Translations under genes and position numbers: made by a program
Notes under the pieces: model-generated
Seen by the model: the letters and a program-made list of their open reading frames with translations, nothing else
What the model was told of the DNA's origin: nothing
The model's database searches: none
From: Crossaster papposus
Lineage: Eukaryota > Echinodermata > Asteroidea > Velatida > Solasteridae
Assembly (NCBI GenBank): GCA_037893245.1
Contig: JBAIAA010000510.1
Span: 186,001 to 250,000, forward strand
Reading direction: 5' to 3'
DNA: 64,000 bases
In this document: positions 50,801-60,900 of the stretch, piece by piece
How positions within the stretch are numbered: position 1 is the first letter of the stretch
Layout: each line of letters starts with the position of its first letter

Positions 50801-50880
50801 CTGACCATTCTGGAGAATGGTGACTTTGTCTTGGCACTTTGAAAACCACCACAATGACGGAAGGCACTTTTCTGGTACAG
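38883..50880 (-). CDS. ParB/sulfiredoxin-like GGNH protein, spliced, 5' end open
   Basis: Ten exons with GT/AG borders in matching phase: 50726-50880 (start uncertain), 47298-47463, 45514-45639, 44335-44834, 43478-43597, 42816-43047, 42142-42368, 41035-41209, 39835-40002 and 38883-39058. The protein has more than 600 residues. The fourth exon holds a block resembling the ParB/Srx fold: a linker with GCLQHPPSQLLLRPIN, then LKETVSCSTVIPVLLI and FYTLGGNHLTAAMRDL, where classical ParB has GERR. It is followed by a helical stretch (LNRMEALRIASLHNIS) like the ParB post-catalytic part. The third exon is basic (RLQKRQRP, TPAKRQ), possibly a nuclear signal. The C-terminus is acidic (EEEDSIDDDSMLSLDSN). 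In bacteria this fold hydrolyses CTP or cuts DNA; the role here is unknown. The true start was not found: no in-frame ATG precedes the first recognised exon, which may follow an acceptor at 50881. It points away from the gene at 57903. Confidence 0.8.
40073..40222. other. Near-perfect 150-bp nested palindrome
   Basis: The whole interval is its own reverse complement apart from one missing base near the centre (ACATTACC against ACATTTACC). Each arm holds a smaller palindrome, TCCTGTGGTATT and AATACCACAGGA. It lies in an intron of the ParB-like gene, next to a stretch (40230-40790) rich in AGTACTAC and AGTATTTTGTAG motifs. Confidence 0.95.
43145..43370. repeat. Diverged MITE family 3 relative
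   Basis: It contains GGGGGATATTGTGATAATG, GACCGACCGTCCACAATTG and TACAAACAAAAGAGGG, resembling the unit at 28082-28320 read in reverse. It lies in an intron of the ParB-like gene. Confidence 0.4.
43635..43905. repeat. Element with GGGGCCAATTTCA ends
   Basis: It begins GGGGCCAATTTCACGGCGCTG and ends GACTTGAAATTGGGCCC, so its ends are inverted. The middle repeats GTAAGCA and GCTAAG motifs. Same family as 9044, 15655 and 55562. It is intronic. Confidence 0.7.
45750..46930. other. Intron sequence without a recognised feature
   Basis: Part of the intron between the second and third recognised exons of the ParB-like gene. A minus-strand open frame at 46260-46592 is phenylalanine/leucine-rich because of AT-rich composition and is not called. 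A GGCCTTGGTGCCCTTTCTACT repeat occurs near 47038-47085, and a similar phrase recurs at about 57712-57750. Confidence 0.4.
47738..48585. mobile_element. Foldback element in the ParB-like gene intron
   Basis: TTGACCTCAAACAAATTGCA and CACCACAGTGCACTTCTATA on the left are matched by inverted copies near 48480-48535. The outer ends read AGTCCAG and CTGGACT. A further inverted pair (TTAGCCCA, AGGGTTGCCTAA) lies inside at about 48230-48450. It interrupts the intron between the first and second recognised exons. Confidence 0.75.
48836..49130. repeat. 16-bp tandem array, site 1
   Basis: About 18 nearly identical units of GGGTCAACTCGTACGC. Because 16 is not a multiple of three, frames rotate and all stay open, giving spurious peptides of 16-residue period. 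Confidence 0.95.
49267..49654. mobile_element. TTAA-flanked MITE, family 1, copy 4
   Basis: TTAA at 49267-49270 and 49651-49654 with the usual inverted ends. A second decayed copy follows at about 49712-49930. Both are intronic in the ParB-like gene. Confidence 0.8.
50036..50395. repeat. 16-bp tandem array, site 2
   Basis: About eight units of GGGTACGAGTCGTCCC with C/T and G/A variants to about 50182, then scattered single units to 50385. It shares TACGAGTTG with the arrays at 48836, 56780 and 57103. Confidence 0.9.
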
Positions 50881-51950
50881 CTGAATCTCCACTCCGGTGA
50901 ATTAAGAATTATGAACGAACTTTTTCACGGAAAACAAAGCTGTGTTCAGTGTTTTTTTCTTTCGCTTTCCTGGCAACCGCAGGCACCAAATCATCACGCG
51001 TTGTGAAACATCTCGGTTTTAATACGTTGACCGATGCGCGATTGCGTCATGCAATGCAGGTGGTCAGTGACTTTAATAAACAATTAATTTACGACTGGGC
51101 AGGAAGCTAGCTCGTCCCACAGGAGGTAATACACCCAAGGAGGCCATCAAAAGTACACGCTCAGGGGCCATCAAGGTTTATACAACAACTATTACCCAGC
51201 ACTATTAACAGCAGGGTGCATGGATCAGCCACGATCGACATGTATGTGTGCATTTATATGTGGGACAGCCTATAATAAAGCATTTACTATTTTGTATACA
51301 CAAGCACTGCATGTTGGTACTCGTACATGTACATGCATAGAGAAAGCAAGTAATATAAGGGGAACTTTATTATAAAGGTGTCCCACAAAATGACATCGTG
51401 TCATAAACCTTGATGGCGTATACCAAGACTTTCAGTGTGTAAAAAAGATATTTCAAGATCTTGAAAGATTATATGTGAAAATATGTAAAAGTACATGTAT
51501 ATTTACATGTATTTTATTAAGTTGTGTACATTTACATAGGCTTGAAAGATCTTGAAATATTCTGAATGCTGATCTTGACAGAAATGAAAAAAACGAGTGG
51601 TCACACTGCCAACATGTAATGTGTTGTATGGGGACTAAGGATCAGGAAGGTGGTTGTAGAAAACACGAGGACGGCTACTGCATATGCTGCGAATATTGTT
51701 CTTGTGTCTAAATTTATCTCTCTATTCACAACAATATAAATTATAGAAGAGCATAATTATAAGTGCATATTTAACATTAGGATATTATTGGTGCTTATAC
51801 ATGTATAGCGCTTTATACACCCACGTAGTGTTAATCATTGATACCTCTAACTTACTACAGTAGTATGAGTTCTTGAATATTCCAAATGAAGTTTCACCCT
51901 TCAATCACCGTGAAATCTTCGTGAAAGTTCACGGTGTTGTGACATGGGCG
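50881..51950. other. Upstream flank of the ParB-like gene
   Basis: No coding exon was recognised, though the true first exon should lie here. Short inverted matches (CCATCAAGGTTTAT near 51168 and ATAAACCTTGATGG near 51402) suggest a further small foldback of about 300 bp. Confidence 0.4.
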
Positions 51951-52777
51951 GATACAGGGGGGGTCCAAGGGCCTGGACCCTTTTTTTTCTTGAGTAATTT
52001 TTTTTAAAAATTATTACAAGTTGAAGTATATGGTTGAAGATAGAGAGTGAATCATCGATTCTGTGGACACATTTTTGGCAAATGAAAGCATTATAAACAT
52101 TGGTTCTTTGGTAGACAAAACACGCCGCACATACAGCATAGACATGTAAAATAACGCCACGTGCACATCAGGTCGGTTGTGCACCTACGTAGTGCTTACA
52201 TGTACCGGCGCGGTACATAGACATTGTGCATGTAGGTACAAACTACATGTACATGTACAATGTATGTTCATGTACATGTGTACATGGCTATTTTGTTGGT
52301 ACATTTAATACTAGTACTAGGTTTTTTTAGGTGCATTAAAATTGTCTCGTGTTTGCCGTGAGTACCATTAACTATACCAAAGTGGCAACATCAGAAACGT
52401 TTCCCGTGAACGCATTTTTGGCTCAAAAAGGGGAAAGTGGCCAGGAAATGCGGCAGATTGCATCTAGAATCCAAAATTTTCAGGGGCCTTTTCGGGCCCC
52501 GGACCCCACGCCTTTTCGGCTCAAAATGTCAGGGGAAAGTTGCAAGTAAATGCCTTAGATTGCACCACGTACAGAGCATCTATAGAATCCAAAAATTTTC
52601 CGGCAAGAAAATGCCTCAGAATTGCACCACAGAGCATCTAGAATCAAAAAAAATACGGAGCCCTTTAAGCTAGGCCCCGGAACCACACGTCGCAGTGTCT
52701 GCCCCCACCCCCCGAAATATTTTCCAGTATTTATGTGGGCCCCCCCACTTTTACAGAAATCCGGCATCCGCCCATGG
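51951..52777. mobile_element. Inverted-repeat element, CATGGGCGGAT type
   Basis: The ends read CATGGGCGGATACAGG and the complement of CATGGGCGGATGCCGG, followed inward by GGGGGGTCCAAGGGCC-like sequence. Flanks TGTGA and GGTGA may be a diverged 5-bp target duplication. Same type of ends as 27939-29784. The inside has two AATGCGGCAGATTGCATCTA-like segments and no intact transposase. Confidence 0.7.
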
Positions 52778-53031
52778 GTGAAACACTAGTGCATTTCCAT
52801 TGTTCAATTATTTTAAGAATCTTGCTGCCTTGTCCGAACAAAAATCCCACGATGATAAAAAACATGTACCGGTACACCCTCTTTTTAAAGCTGGCTATCA
52901 ATTTTACGACCTTCCATACACAGGGTTTGCGTTAATCCAATTCAATCGCCCTGGCTATATTGCTAGTACACAGCGCACCCATGATCGCGCACAATCATGG
53001 GTATTTGCTCTAGAGATTCCCAATACACTGT

Positions 53032-55558
53032 ATATCAGTTGTGAATGACCAATTCGACACAAAATTTGGACTGAGTGAGCAGATTCTAGATTCATGTCAG
53101 TACAACAACTTTCAGACAAAAGGGATTATGTTTACCCAAATTAATTAAGGAATTATGTTATTTTCAGTGTATTTATCCATTTATTGACTAAAAATATGGT
53201 AAAATACACCTAAAATCTGTTGCCAATCACCAATTGTTACGAAAGTTGGCGTATATGATATTGCACGATGGATATGTTTGTGCTCTGGAGATTTCATAAA
53301 ATTCTGTTACTTTTTACACAAACAAATTCTCAAATTTGTTAAGAATTGCCAGTGTTTCAGTTTGACTCCGTCGACCGGGAATTAGGGTTAGGGTTAGGGT
53401 TAATTCCCCGTAATATCAGTTGTGAATGACCAATCAACACAAAATTTGGACCGAGTGAGCAGATTCTAGATTCATGTCAGTACAACAACTTTCAGACAAA
53501 AGGGATTATGTTTACCCAAATTAATTGAGGAATTATGTTATTTTTAGTGTATTTATCCATTTTTTGACTAAAAATATGATAAAATACACCTAAAATCTGT
53601 TGCCAATCACCAATTGTTACGAAAGTTGGCGTATGATATCGCACGATGGATATGTTTGTGCTCTGGAGATTTCATAAAATTCTGTTACTTTTTACACAAA
53701 CAAATTCTCAAATTTGTTAAGAATTGCCAGTGTTTCAGTTTGACTCCGTCGACCGGGAATTAGGGTTAGGGTTAGGGTTAATTCCCCGTAATATCAGTTG
53801 TGAATGACCAATCAACACAAAATTGGGACCGAGTGAGCAGATTCTAGATTCATGTCAGTACAACAACTTTCAGACAAAAGGGATTATGTTTACCCAAATT
53901 AATTGAGGAATTATGTTATTTTTAGTGTATTTATCCATTTTTTGACTAAAAATATGATAAAATACACCTAAAATCTGTTGCCAATCACCAATTGTTACGA
54001 AAGTTGGCGTATGATATCGCACGATGGATATGTTTGTGCTCTGGAGATTTCATAAAATTCTGTTACTTTTTACACAAACAAATTCTCAAATTTGTTAAGA
54101 ATTGCCAGTGTTTCAGTTTGACTCCGTCGACCGGGAATTAGGGTTAGGGTTAGGGTTAATTCCCCGTAATATCAGTTGTGAATGACCAATCAACACAAAA
54201 TTTGGACCGAGTGAGCAGATTCTAGATTCATGTCAGTACAACAACTTTCAGACAAAAGGGATTATGTTTACCCAAATTAATTGAGGAATTATGTTATTTT
54301 TAGTGTATTTATCCATTTTTTGACTAAAAATATGATAAAATACACCTAAAATCTGTTGCCAATCACCAATTGTTACGAAAGTTGGCGTATGATATCGCAC
54401 GATGGATATGTTTGTGCTCTGGAGATTTCATAAAATTCTTTTACTTTTTACACAAACAAATTCTCAAATTTGTTAAGAATTGCCAGTGTTTCAGTTTCGG
54501 ACTCCGTCGACCGGGAATTAGGGTTAGGGTTAGGGTTAATTCCCCGTAATATCACTTGTGAATGACCAATCAACACAAAATTTGGACCGAGTGAGCAGAT
54601 TCTAGATTCATGTCAGTACAACAACTTTCAGACAAAAGGGATTATGTTTACCCAAATTAATTGAGGAATTATGTTATTTTTAGTGTATTTATCCATTTTT
54701 TGACTAAAAATATGATAAAATACACCTAAAATCTGTTGCCAATCACCAATTGTTACGAAAGTTGGCGTATGATATCGCACGATGGATATGTTTGTGCTCT
54801 GGAGATTTCATAAAATTCTGTTACTTTTTACACAAACAAATTCTCAAATTTGTTAAGAATTGCCAGTGTTTCAGTTTGACTCCGTCGACCGGGAATTAGG
54901 GATAGGGTTAGGGTTAATTCCCCGTAATATCAGTTGTGAATGACCAATCAACACAAAATTTGGACCGAGTGAGCAGATTCTAGATTCATGTCAGTACAAC
55001 AACTTTCAGACAAAAGGGATTATGTTTACCCAAATTAATTGAGGAATTATGTTATTTTTAGTGTATTTATCCATTTTTTGACTAAAAATATGATAAAATA
55101 CACCTAAAATCTGTTGCCAATCACCAATTGTTACGAAAGTTGGCGTATGATATCGCACGATGGATATGTTTGTGCTCTGGAGATTTCATAAAATTCTTTT
55201 ACTTTTTACACAAACAAATTCTCAAATTTGTTAAGAATTGCCAGTGTTTCAGTTTGACTCCGTCGACCGGGAATTAGGGTTAGGGTTAGGGTTAATTCCC
55301 CGTAATATCAGTTGTGAATGACCAATCAACACAACATTTGGACCGAGTGAGCAGATTCTAGATTCATGTCAGTACAACAACTTTCAGACAAAAGGGATTA
55401 TGTTTACCCAAATTAATTGAGGAATTATGTTATTTTTAGTGTATTTATCCATTTTTTGACTAAAAATATGATAAAATACACCTAAAATCTGTTGCCAAAT
55501 CACTAATTGTTACGAAAGTTGGCGTATGATATCGCAAGATGGATATGCTTGTGCTCTG
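53032..55558. repeat. About 378-bp satellite with telomeric motif
   Basis: Six full monomers and a partial one. Starts of ATATCAGTTGTGAATG lie at 53032, 53413, 53791, 54169, 54549, 54927 and 55305, a period of 378-381 bp. Each full monomer ends in GGGAATTAGGG, further TTAGGG units and TTAATTCCCC, so telomeric repeats sit inside a short inverted repeat. Monomers 2 to 6 are very similar to each other. One monomer has TAGGGATAGGG. The array ends where a GCTTAGCA-type element begins. Confidence 0.95.
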
Positions 55559-55561
55559 TTG

Positions 55562-55815
55562 AGCCATGGTTGAGCACACACAAAAAAGTCCATTTTAATA
55601 GCACAAACAAGTCAAGCTTGCTCACTCAGTAAATAGCGGTTACCAGCCAAAATTACATGTGTTTTTCATGCTTAGCAAATAAAAACAGCTGAATATCAAT
55701 CACAAACAATAAACCTCACGCGAACATTTTGTCTTTAACCTAATTGTTTTTGCCAAGGAAAATATAATGTTCCTGAAGCTAATGTTGTGCTTAGCAGCTC
55801 TGTGAAATTTGGCCC
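55562..55815. repeat. Element with AATTTGGCCC end
   Basis: It contains GCTCACTCAGTAAATAGCGG, TGCTTAGCAAATAAAAACAG and ends GCTCTGTGAAATTTGGCCC. Related to 9044, 15655 and 43635. Confidence 0.55.
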
Positions 55816-56770
55816 AGTGATCTCCCACCCCCCACTAAGACTGGTCAAATCAAATAGCAAGCAAATACTAATCCTGGCCGCGGGCCAGTCACGGTACTCG
55901 CAGGGTCGGAGATCAGTGTTTAAGTTGTGCCAACACAAGATAATAGTTCGCGCTGTGATTCTGTGCCTGTTATATCCGCAACATCGACGGTACTCTACCC
56001 CGAAAAAAGTCACAGTCACCCAAAGCCGTTATCTAAATTCAAGCTTGGGCCCCATTGTGGCTCTTTCTTCTTGTCAAATGGCACAATGGAGACAAATCTG
56101 CAATGTAGCCTTGTAGGGCGCAACTTGGGCCCCACTACGTGTGCATGTATGATGGATACCAATTATTGGTGCTACCCACACCTTGAGAACGAGGTAGGTA
56201 TTGGCGGAACCGTACCATTGGCGGGAACTTACAATTGTACCCAGGATTCAGTGCGCGCGCATTTTTAAAAGGCTGCACATAAAGTCAGGACAGTCAGTAG
56301 TTGGGGTTGTTCGTAAAAAATTGAGTGGTCCAAATAATATATGATCACGACTAAAGTCTAAATTAAAACACTTTGTGACGCCGAACAGGCTAAAAATGCC
56401 GAAAAAGAGTCGGAAAAGTTAAGTCGCCGCAATTATCGACGATCGAATACAATTACATGAGGCGAGCTAGCTGTGTTACAACATGGAGGAATAAGAACGG
56501 GCAACACGTGTAATTTCCCCCGCGGCTGAAGCCATGCACTCTCGTCACTAAACTAAAACGTTGGACGGAAACGTTCACGACACTCAACAGCTAGTGTAGG
56601 TAAGTACTGGCTGCCTAGTAAAGTTAGTGGTGGGTATCATGGTAATAAAGTTACGGTTGTTGTTTTGCATGATTATATTATAGCACGGGTTTCAAGTCAA
56701 CAGAACAAGGCAGCTCAATTGAATTGCGCTCAAGTCAACCCGGCCCCAACTACTGGTACATGGTGGTCAT
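55816..56770. other. Gene-free stretch
   Basis: No recognised domain. GCTTGGGCCCCATTGTGGCT (56042) and CAACTTGGGCCCCACTACGT (56121) form a loose local repeat. Short open frames here are not supported. Confidence 0.4.
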
Positions 56771-56779
56771 GGTGGTACT

Positions 56780-57055
56780 GTTGACTCGGGTACGAGTTGC
56801 AGGGTGACTCGGGTACGAGTTGCAGGGTGACTCGGGTACGAGTTGCAGGGTGACTCGGGTACGAGTTGACTCGGGTACGAGTTGACTCGGGTACGAGTTG
56901 ACTCGGGTACGAGTTGACTCGGGTACGAGTTGACTCGGGTACGAGTTGACTCGGGTACGAGTTGACTCGGGTACGAGTTGACTCGGGTACGAGTTGACTC
57001 GGGTACGAGTTGACTCGGGTACGAGTTGACTCGGGTACGAGTTGACCCATTGCCG
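56780..57055. repeat. 16-bp tandem array, site 3
   Basis: The first few units are 23 bp (with GCAGGGT added), then there are about 12 units of GACTCGGGTACGAGTT. It faces the array at 57103 across a 50-bp spacer. Confidence 0.95.
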
Positions 57056-57102
57056 CGGAGACAACGCGTCGGTCGAGACGAATACAGGTCAACTCGTAGC
57101 AA

Positions 57103-57435
57103 ATCGTACGCGGACCAACTCGTACGCGGACCAACTCGTACGCGGACCAACTCGTATGCGGACCAACTCGTACGCGGACCAACTCGTACGCGGACCAACT
57201 CGTACGCGGACCAACTCGTACGCGGACCAACTCGTACGCGGACCAACTCGTACGCGGACCAACTCGTACGCGGACCAACTCGTACGCGGACCAACTCGTA
57301 CGCGGACCAACTCGTACGCGGACCAACTCGTACGCGGACCAACTCGTACGCGGACCAACTCGTACGCGGACCAACTCGTACGCGGACCAACTCGCACGCG
57401 GACCAACTCGCACGCGGACCAACTCGTAATAGGGG
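57103..57435. repeat. 16-bp tandem array, site 4, inverted
   Basis: About 20 units of CGGACCAACTCGTACG. ACTCGTAC is the complement of the GTACGAGT core in site 3, so sites 3 and 4 are opposed. The last units vary (CTCGCACG, CTCGTAATAGGGGTA). All six frames stay open through the array by period effect. Confidence 0.95.
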
Positions 57436-57902
57436 TACTCGTAATAGGGGTACTCGTTTTAAATTTTCATAATCATATTAACGTTTACATCTAGGCCAAT
57501 TATTTGGAGTTTTGGGGGGTTTTTTTTTTTGGGGGGGGGTCGTTTTAAATTGTTATAATCATATTTTTTTTTTTTTTTAGAATTTTATAATCAACTTCCA
57601 GGTTGAATTTTCTGAAACAGAGGATTTTGTTGAGTTTTTTTGGTTTGTTTTTTTGGGGGGGGGAGTTGGGGCGGTGGTGATCCGGAGATAAACAAATAGC
57701 AGTTTGACAATGGCCTTGGTGCCCTTTAAGTTGGCCTTGGTGCCCCTTTATTTTTTGGAGCTGTTGAGGCCTGATTATACCCATATTGCATTGTGGGAAT
57801 CAATTATCGAACTCGCTTTTTAAAGTTTTAAGCATGGTGGTATTTTGGGGTAATGTCATTTTATTTTATTTTTATTGTCCAACAGTCTTATTTTCGAGCA
57901 AG

Positions 57903-60900
57903 ATGAATGGAGACGTTCCACCTGCTATATTGTCTAAAATAAGAAACAGTGCTATTAATAATAATGGCAATAATCACGATGAAGTTGTGCAGTGGCTGAC
58001 GGAAGTTGAGAGTGATGAAGATCAAGGTATGTAAATTAAATTAAAGTTTATTTTGGATAATTGAGGATGAATGGTGATTAAAGTATATGAGGATTTTGGA
58101 GGACTGGTCTGAGGGGTTTCAAGAATGTGGTACAATTTATTTTTCATTGTTTTAACTTGTCAAGTATAAGTACTATTTCACCATGCATTTTACATTTTCT
58201 TCACGTTAAAATATAAATATTCTTAACCATAATGATGATGAACACTAAAGATGATAAGGATGAAACTGCATTTCCATTGTTCAATCACCCATAGTGTGAA
58301 TATCCAAAATTGTATCTTTGTAGACATCAGTGAAGGCTCCATCATTTCAGAGACAAACTGTTCAAGAGGTCATCGTAACACTGACACAGAATGCGACAGA
58401 ATTGGAGTGGCCGACAGTTCCAAAGGCAATATTATTGTTAACTCGGGTAATACACAACATTTCTAGAAATTATGTTGTCATACATTTGGTCAATTTACAC
58501 CAAAAGAGGCCTTGAGAAGTAACTGTGATATCATTTATTTTAAAGAATGTTTATATCTGTAAACACTGAAGCAAATGAATGGATCATATGATATACATGT
58601 TTTGAGCTTCAAATTTTGATTTACAAATCTCCAGGCATCAACAATGACGTTATCAGTCCAGACGCACTTGGTTGTTCCAGGATTCCCTATCTGACTGAGA
58701 TAGAAAGTGATGAAGATGACATACCAGGCTGCTCCAAAGACAGTACATTCACTAAAATGAGTAGTGACGGAGACTCATCAGGTACAGGTAGTCTGTATGC
58801 TCTTACATTGTATTACGACCGAAGATTGAAATACAAAAGAGAACAAAAGTAAAATTACATGGACAAAAAAATGTGTCCTCTGTCGTTATGTGGTTCACGA
58901 CTTTATGTGCACCAATGTGTGGATTGCAATTGGCAACATTGAACTTAATTGTTATCAAAAATGTTTGTGGCTTTTCAAATAAACTGCAACAGAAACTGGC
59001 TATTGACAGCAGGTATTTATAAATAGGAATAAAATGTGGTTCGTTGGTATTATACGTATGTATAAAACTGGCCAATGGGCCTGGACATTTTTAATGAATC
59101 GAGCCAAAATACACCTAGGCCCGTGAACCGGTTTTAAAGGTACATTTAAACTGGGCAACCACATATTTATTCCCTTAATACAATATAAAAGCCAATTTTG
59201 CTTCCATTATATAAAAGTTGTTTTTGAACAAGTGATAATTACAACCGATTTTAAAATAACAGTTGTGTGATACAAATCACAAAATCAAGCTTCAAATTTT
59301 GATTTACAAATCTCCAGACATCAACAATGGCGTTATCAGTCCTGGCGCACTTAGTTGTTCCAGGATTCCCTATCTGACTGAGATAGAAAGTGATGAAGAT
59401 GACATACCAGGCTGCTCCAAAGACAGTACATTCACTAAAATGAGTAGTGACGGAGACTCATCAGGTAAACTTTTTGGATTAACCAGAGATTTATATTGTA
59501 TAAGCACATTTGCCTAAAGCACGCTAGTCTGTCGGCTCTTACATGATATTATGACCGAGGATCGAAACACAAAAAAGAACAAAAGGAACAAAGAATCCTC
59601 GGATGATGGTTTCTTTCTTTCTCTCCTCCCCCCTCCCACCTCTTCTGTTCTCCTTACCCCTGCCCATCTCCCTAGGAACAAAATGTACTAATTTGGAAGT
59701 CTCGGGAGAATATTTGTGTGCTGAACTTGTCTTAGTAATTATGAAATTATCACTCACTCATCAATTTTGATTTGTAGACAAGCCAGCAAAACAGCAAAGG
59801 TTCAAGCGCGTCAGATTTCAAGACATACCAGACGAGTCTGAATCGGATGATGAAGACTATGTCACCATAGTAGATAAAGGTAATGGTTACACAATTTCGT
59901 CCAAAGGATTAACACTTAAAGACCAAAATGTTAACCCAGTTGAGCGAATACATGTCCCACTTGTATGTTCATGTTTTCACTCAATTGAAACTGTAATTCA
60001 TAAACTGTTATTTATAAAATGTGAAAACAAAATTCAAATCATTTCATACAAAAACCGAAGAAAAGAAGTTGAAATTCCAGTTATTAACCACAGCTAGAAT
60101 TCAAGAAGCATTCTATTTATTCATTTGTGTGTTCTTTACATAGGTGCTACCCGAATTCGGCCCATTGTGGTAACTCTGAGTAGCAGATGTTGTGCCTTGC
60201 ACTGTGTTAGGAATATCACAATAGCTGCAGCAGAAAACGCCCGAAGAACATTTGCAAATCGCTCGGGCAAAGAGCAGAGGCAGTGGATTCTGACATATCT
60301 GAATGACCACAACGACTCTACTAGTACTAGGAATCAAAGAAAGTACAGATTCCTAATTGGCACACACAGTGTTTGCACAAATGCATGGAGAAACATCCAT
60401 GCGATTACCAAGACAAGATTCTATCAGATCAAGAAAAGTTTTGAAGGTAGGATTTATAAAATATTATAATTATACATGTGTAGCCAGTTCTACATGGAGT
60501 AGCCTGTACACAAGTGCAAGGAAACATGCCCCCTTCCAAGCAAACAAAAAATCACTGTTAAAGGCTTAAAACGCCGCAATGATGGTCAACCCATACTAGC
60601 AATATTACTGGCACCTCTTCAAGAACCCCCTCCCCCAACAACAAAATCATGTCCCCACCACTAAAAGATAAATAAAACCAATGGCCCTTGCCAAGGAAAA
60701 ATCCTACTGACCTCTCTTTTCAATAAAAAAACTTGGCCCCTTGACAGGTTCATCCCATTTGTCGTTGCTGTTTTTCCTTGGTTTTAAAACATACATAGAA
60801 TCTGTGGCCTCCAATAAAAAATCAAAATGAAGTATAACTTTATCTAGCCTTTGGCTAATTTGATGAAAGTGATTATGCATACAGCCAAGCCAATATAACC

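Noticed and set aside
53380..55290. A true telomere end
   Set aside because: TTAGGG occurs only as a few units per satellite monomer and unique sequence continues on both sides.
56730..57494. Open frames of up to 230 codons on both strands
   Set aside because: They come from 16-bp repeats that lack stops in every frame. There is no start context, splice pattern or domain.
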